A stretch of 64,000 bases of DNA from Viscum album (GCA_963277665.1 OY728152.1:1182726357-1182790356); one strand, 5' to 3'; counted from the stretch's first letter, positions 36,451 to 50,217 are shown. The notes: generated from the sequence alone by a model not told the origin. A program made the numbers and translations.

Positions 36451-36592
36451 GTATTAATAATATAGAATGGTTTTTTAAAACATGATGTTATGGGTAACAC
36501 AAGAAATTATCAGTGTTGTATGTTAGGTAATGAATGAATGAAATTTCATTTATATTGAAAATAAATTATTCCTAATAACTCAAGGTGTTACA

Positions 36593-37950
36593 ACTTATGA
36601 TCAAAAGATCAACTAATATTCCATTATTTGGGAAAATAAGGCAATGAAAAGAAGCATTCCGATTCAAGAGTTCACAGTTACTAAATTTTCATATAACTCC
36701 ATCACATCATTGGGAACAACAAAATTTAATGTAGTCATTGTATAAGCTTGTATTTATCCCATCAGTCTCTTCTGTGAAATGTCCCATTGATGTTTGGGGA
36801 ATTGGTCTAAATAATGATTCATTTATCTATAATTTAATTAATACAAGTCACTGATTTATTTCTAATCATTTGTTTCATTATCCACATTACCCTTTTCTCC
36901 TCACATGTAACAATGTCTCATACAATTCAAGATTTTTCAAGAATGAATCATTAATGTTTTTTCAAATCTTGTGAATTACCTTGTTACCCTATAATTCTTT
37001 AAATATTTAAATGTTTCATCTGTCTCATGCAACCTATACTTCCCAAGGATGCAATTTAAAATATAGGATCTACTAAAGTCGTTCTCTAATTTTATAGAAC
37101 ATAGTAATATTTCATCATATAATGAAATTTCTTTGTGATACCAGTTCCCATATGTGTCTGGTTTATGGAATTTGGAGGAATAGATAATGATTTTCTTTGA
37201 ATTATTTGTATGATACCTAGAATAAAATGATTTTATTATAATGGTTGTTTCATAATTTATAACACATTCATCTAATTGTTTTAAGTGGATTACCATTCCC
37301 CACATTCTAATTTATTTCTCATGAGGGAAATAATTATTAGAGTATAATAATTTACTATATATCTACTCTATATGGTCTATTTATTCATCGGGAAAATATT
37401 ATGGGTAGATGAACACAATTGATTAGCATAGATGCATAGGAAATACACCATTAGAATAACCATTATCCTCTTATTACATAAAGTATTGAGAAATGTATTT
37501 TCGAATAAATTTATCTATTTATACGCTACCCTTGGATTAGTAGTTTCCCTAAAATATGGTTGATTCTATTATATGAAATGAACAAATATAGGCATATCTT
37601 GTTATGGAACATATTGTTACTCTTTTGGATCATGTTTAATATTCAGAACATTGATCTATTATCATAAAATTGTAATGATGTGCTCATCCTGAATACCAAC
37701 TATATTGGATTTCATAGTAGGTTAATCACAACATAGACCATGAGTATGTATTATATTTATTTTTTTATATTCCATCACTAAATAATGGAAAAAGGTGAGT
37801 TAGATCATATCACATTCATTATGAATATTATGAAAAAAATTAAAAATCATTCTAATGGATCCTATTTTCTTATACTATAACGGATATTATAATTTTCATG
37901 TTAGCTAAATTTATTTAAAATATAGTTGTCATTGATTCTATTATACATTC
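36593..37950 (-). pseudogene. pol scrap with RNase H similarity between LTRs C4 and C5
   Basis: The longest minus-strand frame here (36976-37305, 109 aa) resembles RNase H of element A in order: a YSSKFHK segment where A has YASRQLK, then HKEISLYDEILLCSIK for [14 protein letters not shown], and a following segment in the place of [11 protein letters not shown]. Catalytic acids are mostly replaced. Only about 380 bases separate it from LTR C4, so integrase is deleted, and RT upstream is largely missing. It belongs to the element whose 5' LTR is C5. Confidence 0.55.
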
Positions 37951-37960
37951 TTTGATACTA
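37951..37960 (-). promoter_or_regulatory. Primer-binding site beside LTR C5
   Basis: On the minus strand it reads TAGTATCAAAGAA, one change from TGGTATCAAAG. It lies two bases from TGTAACAACC, the LTR edge. Confidence 0.65.
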
Positions 37961-37962
37961 AA

Positions 37963-40215
37963 TGTAACAACCATGACCCTATCAATATAGATCCATTGAT
38001 TAATTTAATATATTATAAGTGATACAAGGAATATAATCTTTAGGAATTGATTAGATCAGTAGTATTGGAGGACTAGATACATAAATGGAACCAAAATTAC
38101 ATTAGGAATAATTTTTATAAACAGTTATGTTAAAAATTCATGACCTCATTCAAGTAATTATTTTTCATATCCCGGGGAATGGAAAAAAAATATAGAGTGA
38201 GTTTAGATTCTAAGTATGATTTACTAAGAGAATAATTTTCCATGTTTAAATAATTAATAAAAAATAATCTATACTAAATTAGTGGTATAACATTCATTTT
38301 ATAATATAAATAAATAATGGAATGAATCCATGGATAGTATCAAGGTATTAATCCTTTTGATAACTAAATTCACAATGATCAAAATGCATACTATTAAATG
38401 TGATGATCTCAAACATCATGATACCTCTTTTATCATGATCATTCCCTGTGATAGTTTAAAATAATGGATACATACCCATTTAAGTTGGAATCTTGTTTTG
38501 TATCAAGTGGTATATCAATGAATTAAGGGTCTTTATAATTTTGAAACAAATCCATCAGGTCTTGTCCATTGAATTCCTTACATATTTAAAGATCAATTTA
38601 ATTCATAATCAATATTAATTACAAAAAAATTTCTATATTGTGTAATGAATATGAAATAACAATATTTATCCAGTCCATAAAATAACATTCAAAGTGAAAC
38701 ACTATATGTAGATATTTTATATTGTTTTTGAAATAATCATATCCCTGAAACAAAATATATATATATTAGTTGAAATTTAATGTCCCATTATCTAAAGAAT
38801 GTTGTTTAATAAACATATATTTAATGAAAAAATAATTGATATGCGTTGAAAATAAAACTAAATTCATCATAATTTTATTATTTGAAATATATTCATGTCT
38901 TTTGGAGAATAAAAATATGGATGATAAATCATTCTGAAAATATTTTTGTTTTTAATACCTTTTTTATCAGGTAGAATAAACTAAGGCCTATAAAACGAGT
39001 TGAGAGGTTGGATGGACCTTTAAATACATATAATATTTTAAAAAAATCACTTCACCATTTTTCAAATAATTTTGAAAATAACCAATTTTTTGGAAGACAA
39101 GTGAAATATGTGTTTTATACCATGTAAAAAATAATTAAATGAATATTTATTAGTCAATTATTCATATAAAAATGGATTTTGTAAAATGAATTTCAAAAAT
39201 ATATATATCGATAAAATATATGACTGATCAAGTAGATAAAATTTTTTAACATATATTTCAAATAATCCATTATAAAATGTAATTTAAATAGAATCATTAA
39301 TAGTTTTTAATAGTAACACATTCAAATTAAATTAGTCAATGTAGAATTTTATACCCCATATAAAAGGAATTGAGGTGAAATCCATTACCACAAGTCCAAA
39401 TTGTCAAGTACGTACCTTAACATCCAATATATAAAATTTATGTTAATTATTTACTTTCAAATGAAACATCAATAATTTTATTATTTCATTAATTTATTTA
39501 TTTCCATGTTATTTTTATTTACAAAACCCACTATGTTATTATTGGATGTTTTGATGTTATTCAGTTCATATTTCCAAAATGGATTCTATAGGTTTACAAT
39601 GGAAAAATAAGTAATTATTCCATTATCTATAGAGTAATAATCATCTTTTACTTATCAGTTGTATATATCAATTATAATTTAATATAAAATCTATAATGAT
39701 AGTTTTGATAAATGAACACCATTATAATCATGGAGACCATAGGTTGTATATTCGAATAAGAAATGTTTTTCAATATTCAATGATAAATTTGGAAGAAAAA
39801 GAAGTATTATTTTTTAATTGTAATATTATAATTATATAATGAATAAAATATTTCTTATTTTGATAAACTTACATAATCTATCCAAGTGATGTAGTGGTGA
39901 GAAACGAAAGATATTTTCACATGTCGGGGGTTGTCCACTCATAAGAATGTTCTATGTGATCATTTTTCAATGAAGGGAAATAATAAAATATATTTGTTAT
40001 ATAAATTTTAATAATATTACATATTTCATGAATATATTATATATAAATTGACCTTATCATTAAACCCATATGTGAGAGGAATTATAAAAAAATGAGTTAC
40101 ATTTGATCATGAGGTTGTTGTCTTCTATACTCACGAATCTCATATTTGCTTCTCATTTTATTAATGAAGTGTTGTATATAGATAACAAAAGTAATGTAAT
40201 TTTATCTCAGTATAT

Positions 40216-40253
<38 letters not shown>

Positions 40254-41080
40254 TGGTTGAATTAGATTGCAAAGTCGAAGAAAAATGATTTAAAAATACT
40301 CAGTTAAGAACGATCCCTCTTCTTCGAAGAACGTATTTGGAATTGTATGTATAGAATTAAATGATTGGATTTATGATAATAAAATGAATGTATGATGGGT
40401 AGAAGGATTTTTAAATTATTTTTCAGCTATTTTCACAACAAAATTTGTTATTGAGTGTGATGAAAGGTAGATAGGATGTCCCCCTTTATATGTGTGGGTA
40501 GGGGTAATTTTGGACTTTCAAGAAGTATAAAATTAATATTGAGTAATTTTATTAATAAAATGAATAGAAAAATGTATAATTTTAATATTATATTGTAATG
40601 GATCTGTTTAGTATCATCAAATAAATATTCGACCCAGTTTTTCTATATTTTTAGACTTATCTTTTAGTTTTAACTCATTTTTAACCCTTTTGAAATTTAC
40701 AAAACTAGTAACAATTTTCTCCCTTTATTGGTCAAAATAATAGTTTAAAATGAAAAAATCAATAAATTTACCATGTTTTATGTTTAAAATAATATCCATT
40801 TTAGTTGGCCAAAATTATATTTTTATTAATTTAAAATAATTTTGTAAAATATTATTCATTAGAAAATATCATTAATGAACTTTTTTTGGAAAAATTCAAT
40901 TAATTATGATTTAAATAAATTAACAAAAATAGGGTTTTAAAATATAGACATTTAAAAAAACATTAACATTCAATATTTAAATATTTAATTTGAGGTATAC
41001 AATAATTATTTCAAATTAAATTACTTCTAGTATCTTTTAAAAACATTTTTTTTCATGATTAAAGAATTGCCATGTTGGTG
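37963..41080 (-). repeat. LTR C5 (minus strand), right edge uncertain
   Basis: The left edge TGTAACAACC lies beside a primer-binding site. Family landmarks on the minus strand are a TATA-like CATATAAAGGGGGACA near 40480-40493, the H1-equivalent core (CATGAGGTTGTTG near 40109) and the H2-equivalent region 39715-39765 containing ATGGTCTCCATGATT. The right edge is set at TGGTGTTGCA (41071-41080), a decayed terminus, which makes this copy shorter than C2. A later edge near 41.5 kb cannot be excluded. Confidence 0.58.
40219..40250. repeat. (AT)16 microsatellite
   Basis: Sixteen uninterrupted AT units within LTR C5, the longest simple repeat in the window. Confidence 0.95.
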
Positions 41081-42293
41081 TTGCAAATAAAATAATCTAA
41101 TTATTTTAACACTATGAAATGTAATTAAAATAATATAAAAAAATATTCTAGTTTCAAATTAATATTTAAAACTTTACATAATTTATATTCATTCCAATAT
41201 TAAAATATTATAGATGTCAAAATGAGAAAAGTGTTATTTTGTCAGTAATTATTACTAATGTAATATAATGTTAAAAATAAAAGATCAATGATAAAACAAG
41301 AATTTTATAAAATTTGTAATGATTATTTGTGAAATAGACTCTACTACTGAAATTAATATAGATTTCGAGATGATTTTTAATACCTAATTACATGTTTTTT
41401 AACCACAATTATCCAATTTACACATATTATCATGACAATTATTTTCTATATTTTATATTTATAATAACCAGATAAAAAATTGAAATATATTCCAATTTTG
41501 GACCTCATATATAATAATATTTAATCGTTTTTAGATTTAAAATTTTTAATAATGAGTTGAAATCAATTTAAAATTAATACAAAAAACTAAATAAAAATAA
41601 TTTTTTTTCATAAAAATGACTTTTTATATATAAAAATGTTTTCCCTTATTTTTTATTATTTTATTTCAAAATGAAATTAATATATTATTAATTATATTAT
41701 AAATTATTGTTTTGAAACCATTTTATAAAGAAATTGGACGTTTTTAATTCTTGAAACAATCATAAAATTTTCATTAGAAACCTATATTTTACATTAATCT
41801 CTAGAAAATAAATACTTTTCCAATATCTGAAAAAATTGATTTGAGAAAATTCTCATATGATGATATGAAAAATGAAGATAAATGTATTAGAAAAATTTTA
41901 TAAATGTTTTTGTAATTAATCATATTATTTTATTATAGAATTCAATAAAATTCATTCTTAAAAAAATAAATTTTAGGAAAATAAATTTACATTTCTAAAA
42001 AGATGTTATTTAGATTTCATATAATTAATCATTAAATTTTTAGTGAGTTTGAAATTTATATGTATTTTATAATTTTTTATTCCTAAAAATACTAGACATT
42101 CAACAGCTATGTTATAATGATCACATTTAAATAATAAAACTTCATGGTCTTATTATTCCCAGTGAAGCATGTTCTAAACTCAATTAAATAGATTGTTCTT
42201 AAAATCAAACTATATTTCTGAAATACTCCTTATTTCTATAATTTTTTGTTTTTATTTTCAATATAAATATTTTAAATTCTTTAATCCATCTTT
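41081..42293. other. AT-rich sequence, nothing assignable
   Basis: About 1.2 kb of A/T-dominated sequence with no readable frame lies between minus-strand LTR C5 and plus-strand LTR D. Because a polypurine-like tract ends it, it may be the decayed 3' end of a plus-strand pol, but no motif supports this. Confidence 0.35.
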
Positions 42294-42304
42294 AAAGGGG
42301 GGGA
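42294..42304 (+). promoter_or_regulatory. Polypurine-like tract before LTR D
   Basis: AAAGGGGGGGA stands out in AT-rich surroundings. It lies about one LTR length (3.6 kb) before the primer-binding site at 45898, as the AAGGGGGG tract does before LTR-A. Confidence 0.6.
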
Positions 42305-42308
42305 TCTC

Positions 42309-45300
42309 AAGTAGTTATGTATGATTCTAAATTTGTATACTTTAATGAATTTTCATTTATTTTAGTATTCTACCCCCTAAAAATATTTAAAAATGATATC
42401 ATGATAACTTCATATTATGAATGAAATTAAAATTTATTTTACTAATGCTATATCCAATATCTACCATCCTTCAAAAATATGAAAAAAATATAGATGTTAT
42501 CATGTGTATGTGTTGACTACCACATCAATGAATGATGTGCTTGATTTTTCATCACTATCACATTGGGATGACAGTAAAATTATATTTTAAATATAAATAT
42601 TATATTTAAATAATTATAAATACTTTTAAATTATAAAAAATTCACTATACCATTTTTATTCTTTTAAAAATGATCATGTTTCTGATTTGTACGCGCAAAC
42701 TACATCTTCAAAACAATTTGATGCATTTAAATTTTAATGTAGATTCATTTTATTTATATTACTCACTTAAAATAATATTACTCAAATTTAAAAAAAATAA
42801 ATAACATAAATATACATTTTTTAATTATAAAACTACGCCAAAATAAACACTTTACTGACCATACTCAATACAGGATTGTATTAGGTTACTCTTTATGTTG
42901 GTTAACCACATAATTGAAATGTACTAAAAATTTATATCATGGTTCTGTTAAGAAATTTAAATCTTGGTGTTACTAGTTATTAATTAGAAATATTTATAAT
43001 TTTTTGTTTTGATAATGATTATATAATAAGGTAAAATATATTAATATTATTCCACCATTTTGTTTATTATAAATTACGATGATAAGCTCAACACCAACTT
43101 CATCATCCAAAAATATAATGAAATAAAATAATAAATTAAAATTAAACGTTATAAATAATTATAATGATTATTTTCTATTAATGTTAGTGATGTCATTATT
43201 ATTAATATTTAATCAACAAATAGGAATTGACACTACCTTTATGAAGGTAGTAATGAACCCTTAATCAAAACGAGGGACACTCGATTTTTAAAATAAAATA
43301 TATCTAATATATATATATACTGAAATAGTATAAATCATTTTAATAAAATTTTATTGATATTAATTTGTTTCTTAAATAGGTTCTTATGATATTTATTTAT
43401 GGTGCATAGGATGATAAAACATGTTTGGTGAAGTGGGATTATAGGTTTGGGGTTTTGAATATGAATTGTTTTTCGTTATGATATGTTGCATATTCAAATA
43501 TTATAATGTTTTTTTTATTTTATATATTAGAGATATATTTATTTTGTTATTTTTTTTCATGAGATACATGTCATTTATAAAACCATATCATATTTTACCA
43601 TCCATGGATTTTCAATTTGAATGTTTATAATGTTGTATGGGTGTTTCATCTCAATTTTCTACTTGTACGATGTTTTTATACTAAAAATATCATGTAAATG
43701 TCTTGTATAATACAAATTGGATATATAATATCATGAATTATCATTTATAAAATTTATATTATTTTAAAATTTATTTTATATTTTTAAAGGGATTTTATTT
43801 AATCATTTCTTAGTATGGAATATGTTTTTTCTAAACCCAACTACTTTTCATAGGTCATAATTAATCATATTTACCTATATTTTCATGAGTTTTTTATCTT
43901 ATTGTTTTATCACATTATAATAAATATTATATTCTTATGGAATTATATTCTTAGATATTTTTCATCATAATTTTTTGTGATGTTATGAATAATTTCCAAC
44001 CTCGCCAAATAAGACCATTTTTATGTTTTCATTTTCCTTCCCCCAAATCTTATCTTGTACACATCAAAACCAGATTATGTCTCACTTCATAAGACCTCTA
44101 TATTTACAATTTAATCTTGTATAATTTTTTAATTTTATTATTTCAATTATTTTAGAATTTCAATATTTTTATTTGAAAATAATCAAACTGGTTCCCCTCT
44201 ATAATTTTATACATTTTTTCCACATAGAATTTCCTCTAAAACCCATTATTTGTTTTTTAAGAACCAATAATTAAGTTAATGTCCAAAATAAATTTTTTGA
44301 ATATTTTTTCTATTAAAATTTATGAAAATAAATTTTTAATGTTACCCATTACTTCATCTTCTATAAATTTAGTTAATTTTTTCTATAAAATATTTTTTTG
44401 GTTTTCCCATTACCATGGAATTCTTATTTATAAAGATTTAATTCCATGTTTTAGAATTATTTTGAAATATGAATTAAGATTAATGTTATTTAAATGAATA
44501 GGGAGTATTTTTATATATTCATAATGAAATATATTTTTTTAAAAGGAATTATGTTTTTGAAAAATGAATATTATGGATCTTTTTAAAAAGATATAATTCA
44601 TCATTGTTTTTATTTCTTTTGAAATAATGTCTTGAGAGAATATTTAATTGGATATTTATTATGCAACCCTCACAATATTTCAAGATATAATTTTAATAAT
44701 GTGAAATAATTTTTTTAAAATAAAACATTTCAATATAGATTTTCGGACATTCAAAAAAGGGATCTTTCCTCTCTATTTTCATTTACTTAATCCAATAATC
44801 AAATAAAGTTACCTTTTAGTTTTTTTAACATCCTGGAGGATACTTATTGCACAATGGTTAGATTTATACTCCATCATAAAACACAATTCTCCAGTTCAAT
44901 TATGGAATGTTTTTAAAATTTGAATAACAAAAAACCAAACTTTTCCATGGGTGTATATAGTAATGTTTGAAATTTGAATGGATTCATGTTAAAATCAATA
45001 ACAATTATGGATCGATATTATTATGAGGGTTGTTGTCCAATATCACCAACTAATGAAATAATTAAGGAATTAAAATTTATGATAAAATTATTTGGAATGA
45101 GTAATGTTTGTGAATTAACTATAGGAATCTAGAAGAATTTCCTAATAGACTATTGAAAAAATGAAGTAGTTCCCAATCCACTATGGGAAGAACATTGTAA
45201 TTCTTGATACAATATGAAAAACATGAAGTAATACATGATCCACACGATGAAACATGTTTTGATTATTGATCCACTATGGGGTATTTTATGTAATTCTTGG

Positions 45301-45895
45301 TATAATATACTATTATAATTATGAAAATTATTAATCCAAATTTTATTATTGTATTCCTATGATTACTTTCCAGGACTCATCTATTTTTTTATCACACCGA
45401 TTTATTGGGATATTTGTATGTTAATTTGATATTATATGTCATTCTTTCAAAAAATATGGTGAAATATTATAGCTCAATGATATTTTTTGTATGATATTTC
45501 TGCATTGATCATGTATTCCCATATTCTTATGATATAACCCTTGATGAAATATTGATGATCTTTTCTATTACGGAGCATTTAATCTCACAAGCATCCTATA
45601 TTACAATTCATAAGGTTATGATAATTGGTAAAACATTGATATGCCTATCAAGGTTCTTTTATAGTTCGATAATGGGGAATGTTTTGCAAGAATTTTATAT
45701 TAAAATTTCTATTTAAATGACCATAAAATATATTAAAGCTTCTAATAAAAGTATTAGGTGATTTTTTAGGATTCATTGTTTAAATTATATAAAAATATTT
45801 ATTTTTTCTTCGTAAATCTCACTTCTTATAAATATTCCATTTTTTATAGAATTTTCTCATAAAATGATTCTAGTGTGACATTTAGGGGTTCCTTA
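42309..45895 (+). repeat. LTR D (plus strand, about 3.6 kb), decayed
   Basis: It is defined by a polypurine-like tract on the left and a primer-binding site on the right, giving the same length as LTR-A. The end GGGGTTCCTTAG parallels GGGTCGTTATA (LTR-A) and GGGTCCTTATTA (LTR F). A 45-base hairpin-like segment at 44049-44093 (CTTAT...ATAAG, containing GTCTC) lies at the family position. The start motif TGTAACACC is not preserved, so the left edge is approximate. Confidence 0.62.
44049..44093. repeat. LTR hairpin in D
   Basis: CTTAT (44049-44053) and ATAAG (44089-44093) bound a segment of the same 45-base span as hairpins H1 and H2 of LTR-A. It includes TTGTACAC and TGTCTCAC, comparable with GCGTACGTAC and CCGTCTCCAC. 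The stem is weak. Confidence 0.4.
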
Positions 45896-45897
45896 GT

Positions 45898-45909
45898 TGG
45901 TATCAATGA
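45898..45909 (+). promoter_or_regulatory. Primer-binding site after LTR D
   Basis: TGGTATCAATGA follows the LTR end by two bases. The next bases (AATTTTTTG) match the leader beside LTR C2 in element orientation, confirming relatedness. Confidence 0.72.
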
Positions 45910-47344
45910 AATTTTTTGTTATTTTAGGTTTATTTTGGTTAAATATAGAGATAATGAAAAGAAAAATTTATTAAAAAACATACTCTCATGTATATGAAAA
46001 GAATCATGTACTGAAATTATAGTAATACATTGTGTATATGTTTTTCCTAACAATTACACCCCTCTCTAGAAACTATAATGTGTACGAGATTATGGTATTT
46101 TTTGACCATGGTTTAATAACATTGATATAGGATTTTGGAGTTTCTACCCATCATTATATCAGGGTTTTTATGTTTTCCAAAGATTTCACAAATACCCATA
46201 CACTCCTTAGGTATATTATTTAGAAACTCACAATTAATTTTAGATGAATTATGATAGATTTGAGTATATTTAGTTAAGAGAACCTAAGATAAAAGTAGAT
46301 AAAGAAAATATATTAAAATGTACAAACACATAAGTTATAGAATTTATTTATTGATAATTGTTTTTATGTATATATATTTTGTTAAATTGTGAGATATTAT
46401 ATTTTAATAATTTTTTTGGTATACAATATTTTAATTTTTTCAGAGAGTTTCAAAATATTTATTTAAGGAATTAAGTTAATAAGTATGAAAAAATAAAAAA
46501 TAAAAATACTTATATTGAAATATGAATTATTTAGATTAAATTAAAAGATAATGTGATGGCTTCCAAGAGTGACACATCTTGAGATATATTTTTTGATTTT
46601 ACTATATATGATAATTATCTTCTTATATTATTATTCATTACTCAATTTAACCCCTATTTGGTTTAGTGTTGGAGGAATCTCGATAGAACAATTATAACAA
46701 CAACTATTATGGATAACATACATATTCATCTAATGAAAACCAATCTGGATAAGACATAGTGATAGATATATTTTTGTTATGACTAATTATTTTTAATGAA
46801 TTATTATAAACAACATGAACATTGTTGAGTATCCAAAATAAGGGAAGGATAGAGTGTAGTGTACGTTTAGGTGTTTAAACTACTAAAAGAAAGAGGACAT
46901 AATTTACATCAAGTCAAAATGTTTTTATATGATCCAAATTTAAAGTCTTAATAGAAATGGATGATGTTTTATTCATGGTAATGTAGGTCATTTAGCAACA
47001 AAATACCAATGAAAATGTATAATTTACTAATATTTAATGGTTTTTATCTCTCAATGAAATATAACATGAGTCATTTCTATCTTTTATATTCCCTAAAATA
47101 TTAATGTTAGGTCGTGTGAAGTAATATAGCGAAGGAAAAAATGATTTATGGGGGGGTGAAGGTAACAACTAAATATTTTATAATATATCTATCATTTAAA
47201 TAAATTTAATTTTTCCAATACCTTGTTTAACATCGAAAAAAATACTAAAATTATCCATGAAAAATCAGATGAATATAACTAATTAAATTATGAGAAATAT
47301 AATTATATAAAAAATAAAATGATGTTAGTCAAACTAAAATTTAT
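45910..47344 (+). other. Decayed leader and gag region after LTR D
   Basis: By position this is the leader and start of gag of a plus-strand element whose 5' LTR is D. I see no gag motif and no frame of useful length. It ends where the LINE begins. Confidence 0.35.
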
Positions 47345-50217
47345 TATACCAAGAAAGCGTGGGTTCTGAAGAAAGTCGGACCCATAAAAATATATAATAA
47401 AAAAAGAGAAAAATAGAGCTAGAGTTATAAGGGGTTATTACATATCCGAGAGTGAATCACACCACACATATCAGCATTCACCATTGCTTCACACCAATTA
47501 GGAATTGTAAAAGACCAAAACATACTCGTCTAACTGAAAGCCTTCTTGGACAACACATCTGCAACTTGATTTGATTCTCGATATGTGTGGGAGACTTCCA
47601 AATTGAGATGAAAGCTCTTGTTGAGAAACTCAAACCAAAGAGGTAGAATCTTCCATGGTACATCCCGTTTCCTTTCCATAAAATCTTTCACAGCATCCTC
47701 GGAGCCAGATTCAAGCCACAATGGTGTCTAGTTGTACTGAGCAACATAATCAATTGCATATATCATGGCCAATAACTCAGTCTCATACACCGTTTTAATT
47801 CTAGTGGAGTGATAAAAACACCCCTTAAAGAATCCACGATGTGTACGAAAGACACCTCAACACCCTGAGGGGCCAGGCATTCCTATCGCATCCCCATCTA
47901 CATTAACTTTTAACCATGACGCAATTGGAGGAATCCACCGAATGTATTTAACCATTCTAGGTTTCCTCGGTCGACCTGCAACACCCAACAGTCTAAGAAT
48001 GTTCAATTATCGGATCATGTAAAACATACCTCCATGTTGCACAACTGATGCGGCACAGACCACCTTGTGTAGCGCCATCATCCCTGCATAAATAGAAGGC
48101 TTCATTTCATTGAACACCAGCTGATTTCAGGCATTCCAGATGTGAGATACCACTACCGTAGCAGTTGCAAGTAGCAGGTGGAAAACCTACTCACTGTAAT
48201 TTCCCATACAAAGTGCCTTCATGAACTGTTCAAACTGGTTTTTTCTATCGAATTACATATCAAACAACATTCCAATATACCCAATGTTTTTGCACAAAGT
48301 CACATGCAATGAAAAAATGATTTGTTCCCTCTTCAGCATGTTGGCAGAGACAGAAAATGGAGGGCATATTAAATCCAGCCTTCTTAAGCCGATCCTGAGT
48401 GGCCATCCTTCCATTCCAAATTTTCCAGAGCAACACAAACCTTGATGTCTGAATTAATGATTTATTAAACAGCATTAGCCACACTGGTGGTTGCGTAGCA
48501 TCACCAAATTCAAGTTTGTAAAACTCTTTTTCATTAAAATTCCCCCGCTGATTGTGCTTCCATATGATAGTATCATAGTCCATGAAGTTATAATTCTGAA
48601 TGTCCAGACTGATCTGATGAGGAATTGTGTCAAACCTGGAAATCTATGATACCAGGCTTGAAATTGACATGTGAGTTTCTTCTATAGGGACATCAATGAC
48701 ATCCTACAATGGTGTATCCAGCCATACGATAGTCCCTCAGTTATGTTGTGCGTCTCTACTCACAATCCACTTGGTGTCGTGTGTGATTTTCATGAAAGAA
48801 GACTTAAGAGATGTCCAGATAGAGGATGTGAGGAGATATCTGTATCCATTGAAGAGCCGACCCTTGAATCTATTCAGCATGAACTTAGGAGAATTATCAA
48901 TCGATATTAGATTCCAAATGAATATCCCAATCAGTCCATCATTAAAAATTTTGAGATCCTTGATTCCAAGGCCTCCCATTTCGATGGTTTTAATGCACTC
49001 AGACCATGCAATAGTGACCAACTTCCTCTCATGAACAGATCATGTCCATATAAAATTTCTGATCATTCCTTGAATCTCCTTCACAAGACCTCTAGGCCAT
49101 TTAAAGAGTGAGAAAGAGTAGACAGACTTAGAAGTGATCATAGAGTTAACCAGACACACCCTTGCAGCCTGGGACATGGATTTTCCTTTCCATTGGGCCA
49201 TTTGATTGATGATGCATATATGTATGCTTTCATGTTATTTCCACTTTACCTTTCCATAAAATAAAGGCACTCCAATATAATTAAAAGGACGTGATGCCCT
49301 CTTAATGCCAAGCCTCCTGGTTATCCGGTATTGTTTGTTGATGCTCACACCATAACCAAAGACAATGGAGGATTTATCCCAATTTATGACCTGCCCATAA
49401 ACTTCCTCATAATGGGAAAAGAGCCCCTTGATAATAGTAATGGTCTTTTTTGAGGCCTGACCAAACAAGAATATTTCATCCGTATACAAAAGATTTGAAG
49501 GGACCAGATTGTACCTGCCATATTTAATTTGCTTGTACAGTACAAGTTGAGCCAACTAATTGATACATTTGCTTAGGTAATCTTCAGAAATGGAAAATAG
49601 AACCCCTGACATAGGATCAACCTGCCTCACACCCTGGGTGCATTGAAAAAAACCTCTAGGTGCCCCATTAATTAGAATGTAAAGTTTGGAAGATTCAAGG
49701 ACGGAATTAATAAGCTTGATGACTTCCTTTGAGAAACCATACCTTCTAAGGTTGTCAAAATGATATCCTCATTTCAATATATATCAAAATCTTTTGATAT
49801 ATCAACTTTGAAGGAAAAGTTTCCATCTTTCATTGGTCTCCTCATCAAGTTTACTCCTTCCAATTCTGTGTACAAACAATGTTGAATGCTTCGCCCAGGG
49901 ATGTATCCATATTGGTTCATTGATATATGTTCCTTCATAATCTCCCATATCCTATTCATAAGGATCTTGTTAATGACTTTAGGAATCGTGTTCCCAAAAT
50001 CCACAGGTCTGTAGTACTTGATGTCAAACGCATTCTCCTTCTTTGTTATCAAGGAAATGATGTTGGCATTAGCTCCATGTGGCATTGAGAAGGGAATAAA
50101 CAACTCCCTGATAGTGTGAGTCACCTCATCTTTCAAAATATCCCAATAGAACATGAAGAACTTGTTGGTGATGCTGTCGGGGTTAGGGTATATAATCTCA
50201 CAAAATATGGAAGGCAT
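47345..50217 (-). mobile_element. 5'-truncated L1-type LINE with RNase H, inactive
   Basis: Non-LTR retrotransposon on the minus strand. Reading right to left: the RT N-half at 49774-50217 (NPDSITNKF, YRPVDFGNTIPK, GYIPGRSIQ, FKVDISKDFD); the RT catalytic region at 49235-49555, where YADD reads YTDE (49475-49486); GGLGIKDLK and thumb-type sequence at 48737-49021; a zinc-binding RT-associated domain at 48260-48583 with CLCQHAEEGTNHFF; and an RNase H C-terminus at 47478-47721 (HTYRESNQVADVLSKKAF). A C-terminal RNase H is typical of plant L1-like LINEs. The endonuclease and ORF1 are absent, so it is 5'-truncated, as is usual for LINE insertions. Frameshifts and the altered RT site make it dead. 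No clear poly(A) tail or target duplication was identified. Confidence 0.88.

Larger units (their letters stand above)
25265..36592 (-). mobile_element. Old minus-strand A-like chromovirus: LTR C3, gag-pol ghost, LTR C4
   Basis: Read on the minus strand, this is a collinear though heavily decayed element: 5' LTR C4 (33121-36592), primer-binding site (33109-33118), gag zinc-knuckle region near 31040-31070, RT near 29750-29950, end of RNase H near 28960-29065, integrase 27420-28690, and 3' LTR C3 (25265-27394, missing its left part). Distances between motifs match those in element A. No frame is intact. Adjacent minus-strand remnants (C1-C2 to the left, C5 to the right) indicate a run of related copies in one orientation. 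Confidence 0.75.
33121..36592 (-). repeat. LTR C4 (minus strand, about 3.5 kb)
   Basis: The right edge CTCAAGGTGTTACA is the best preserved terminus in the minus-strand cluster and mirrors TGTAACACC of LTR-A. It contains blocks shared with C3, a minus-strand TATA box (35527-35533) and the decayed hairpin region 34785-34829. A primer-binding-site scar on its left and RNase H coding scar further right mean internal sequence lies on both sides. Confidence 0.72.

Noticed and set aside
40219..40250. (AT)16 run considered as an origin or matrix-attachment site
   Set aside because: It is a simple microsatellite inside an old LTR, and nothing else supports a function.
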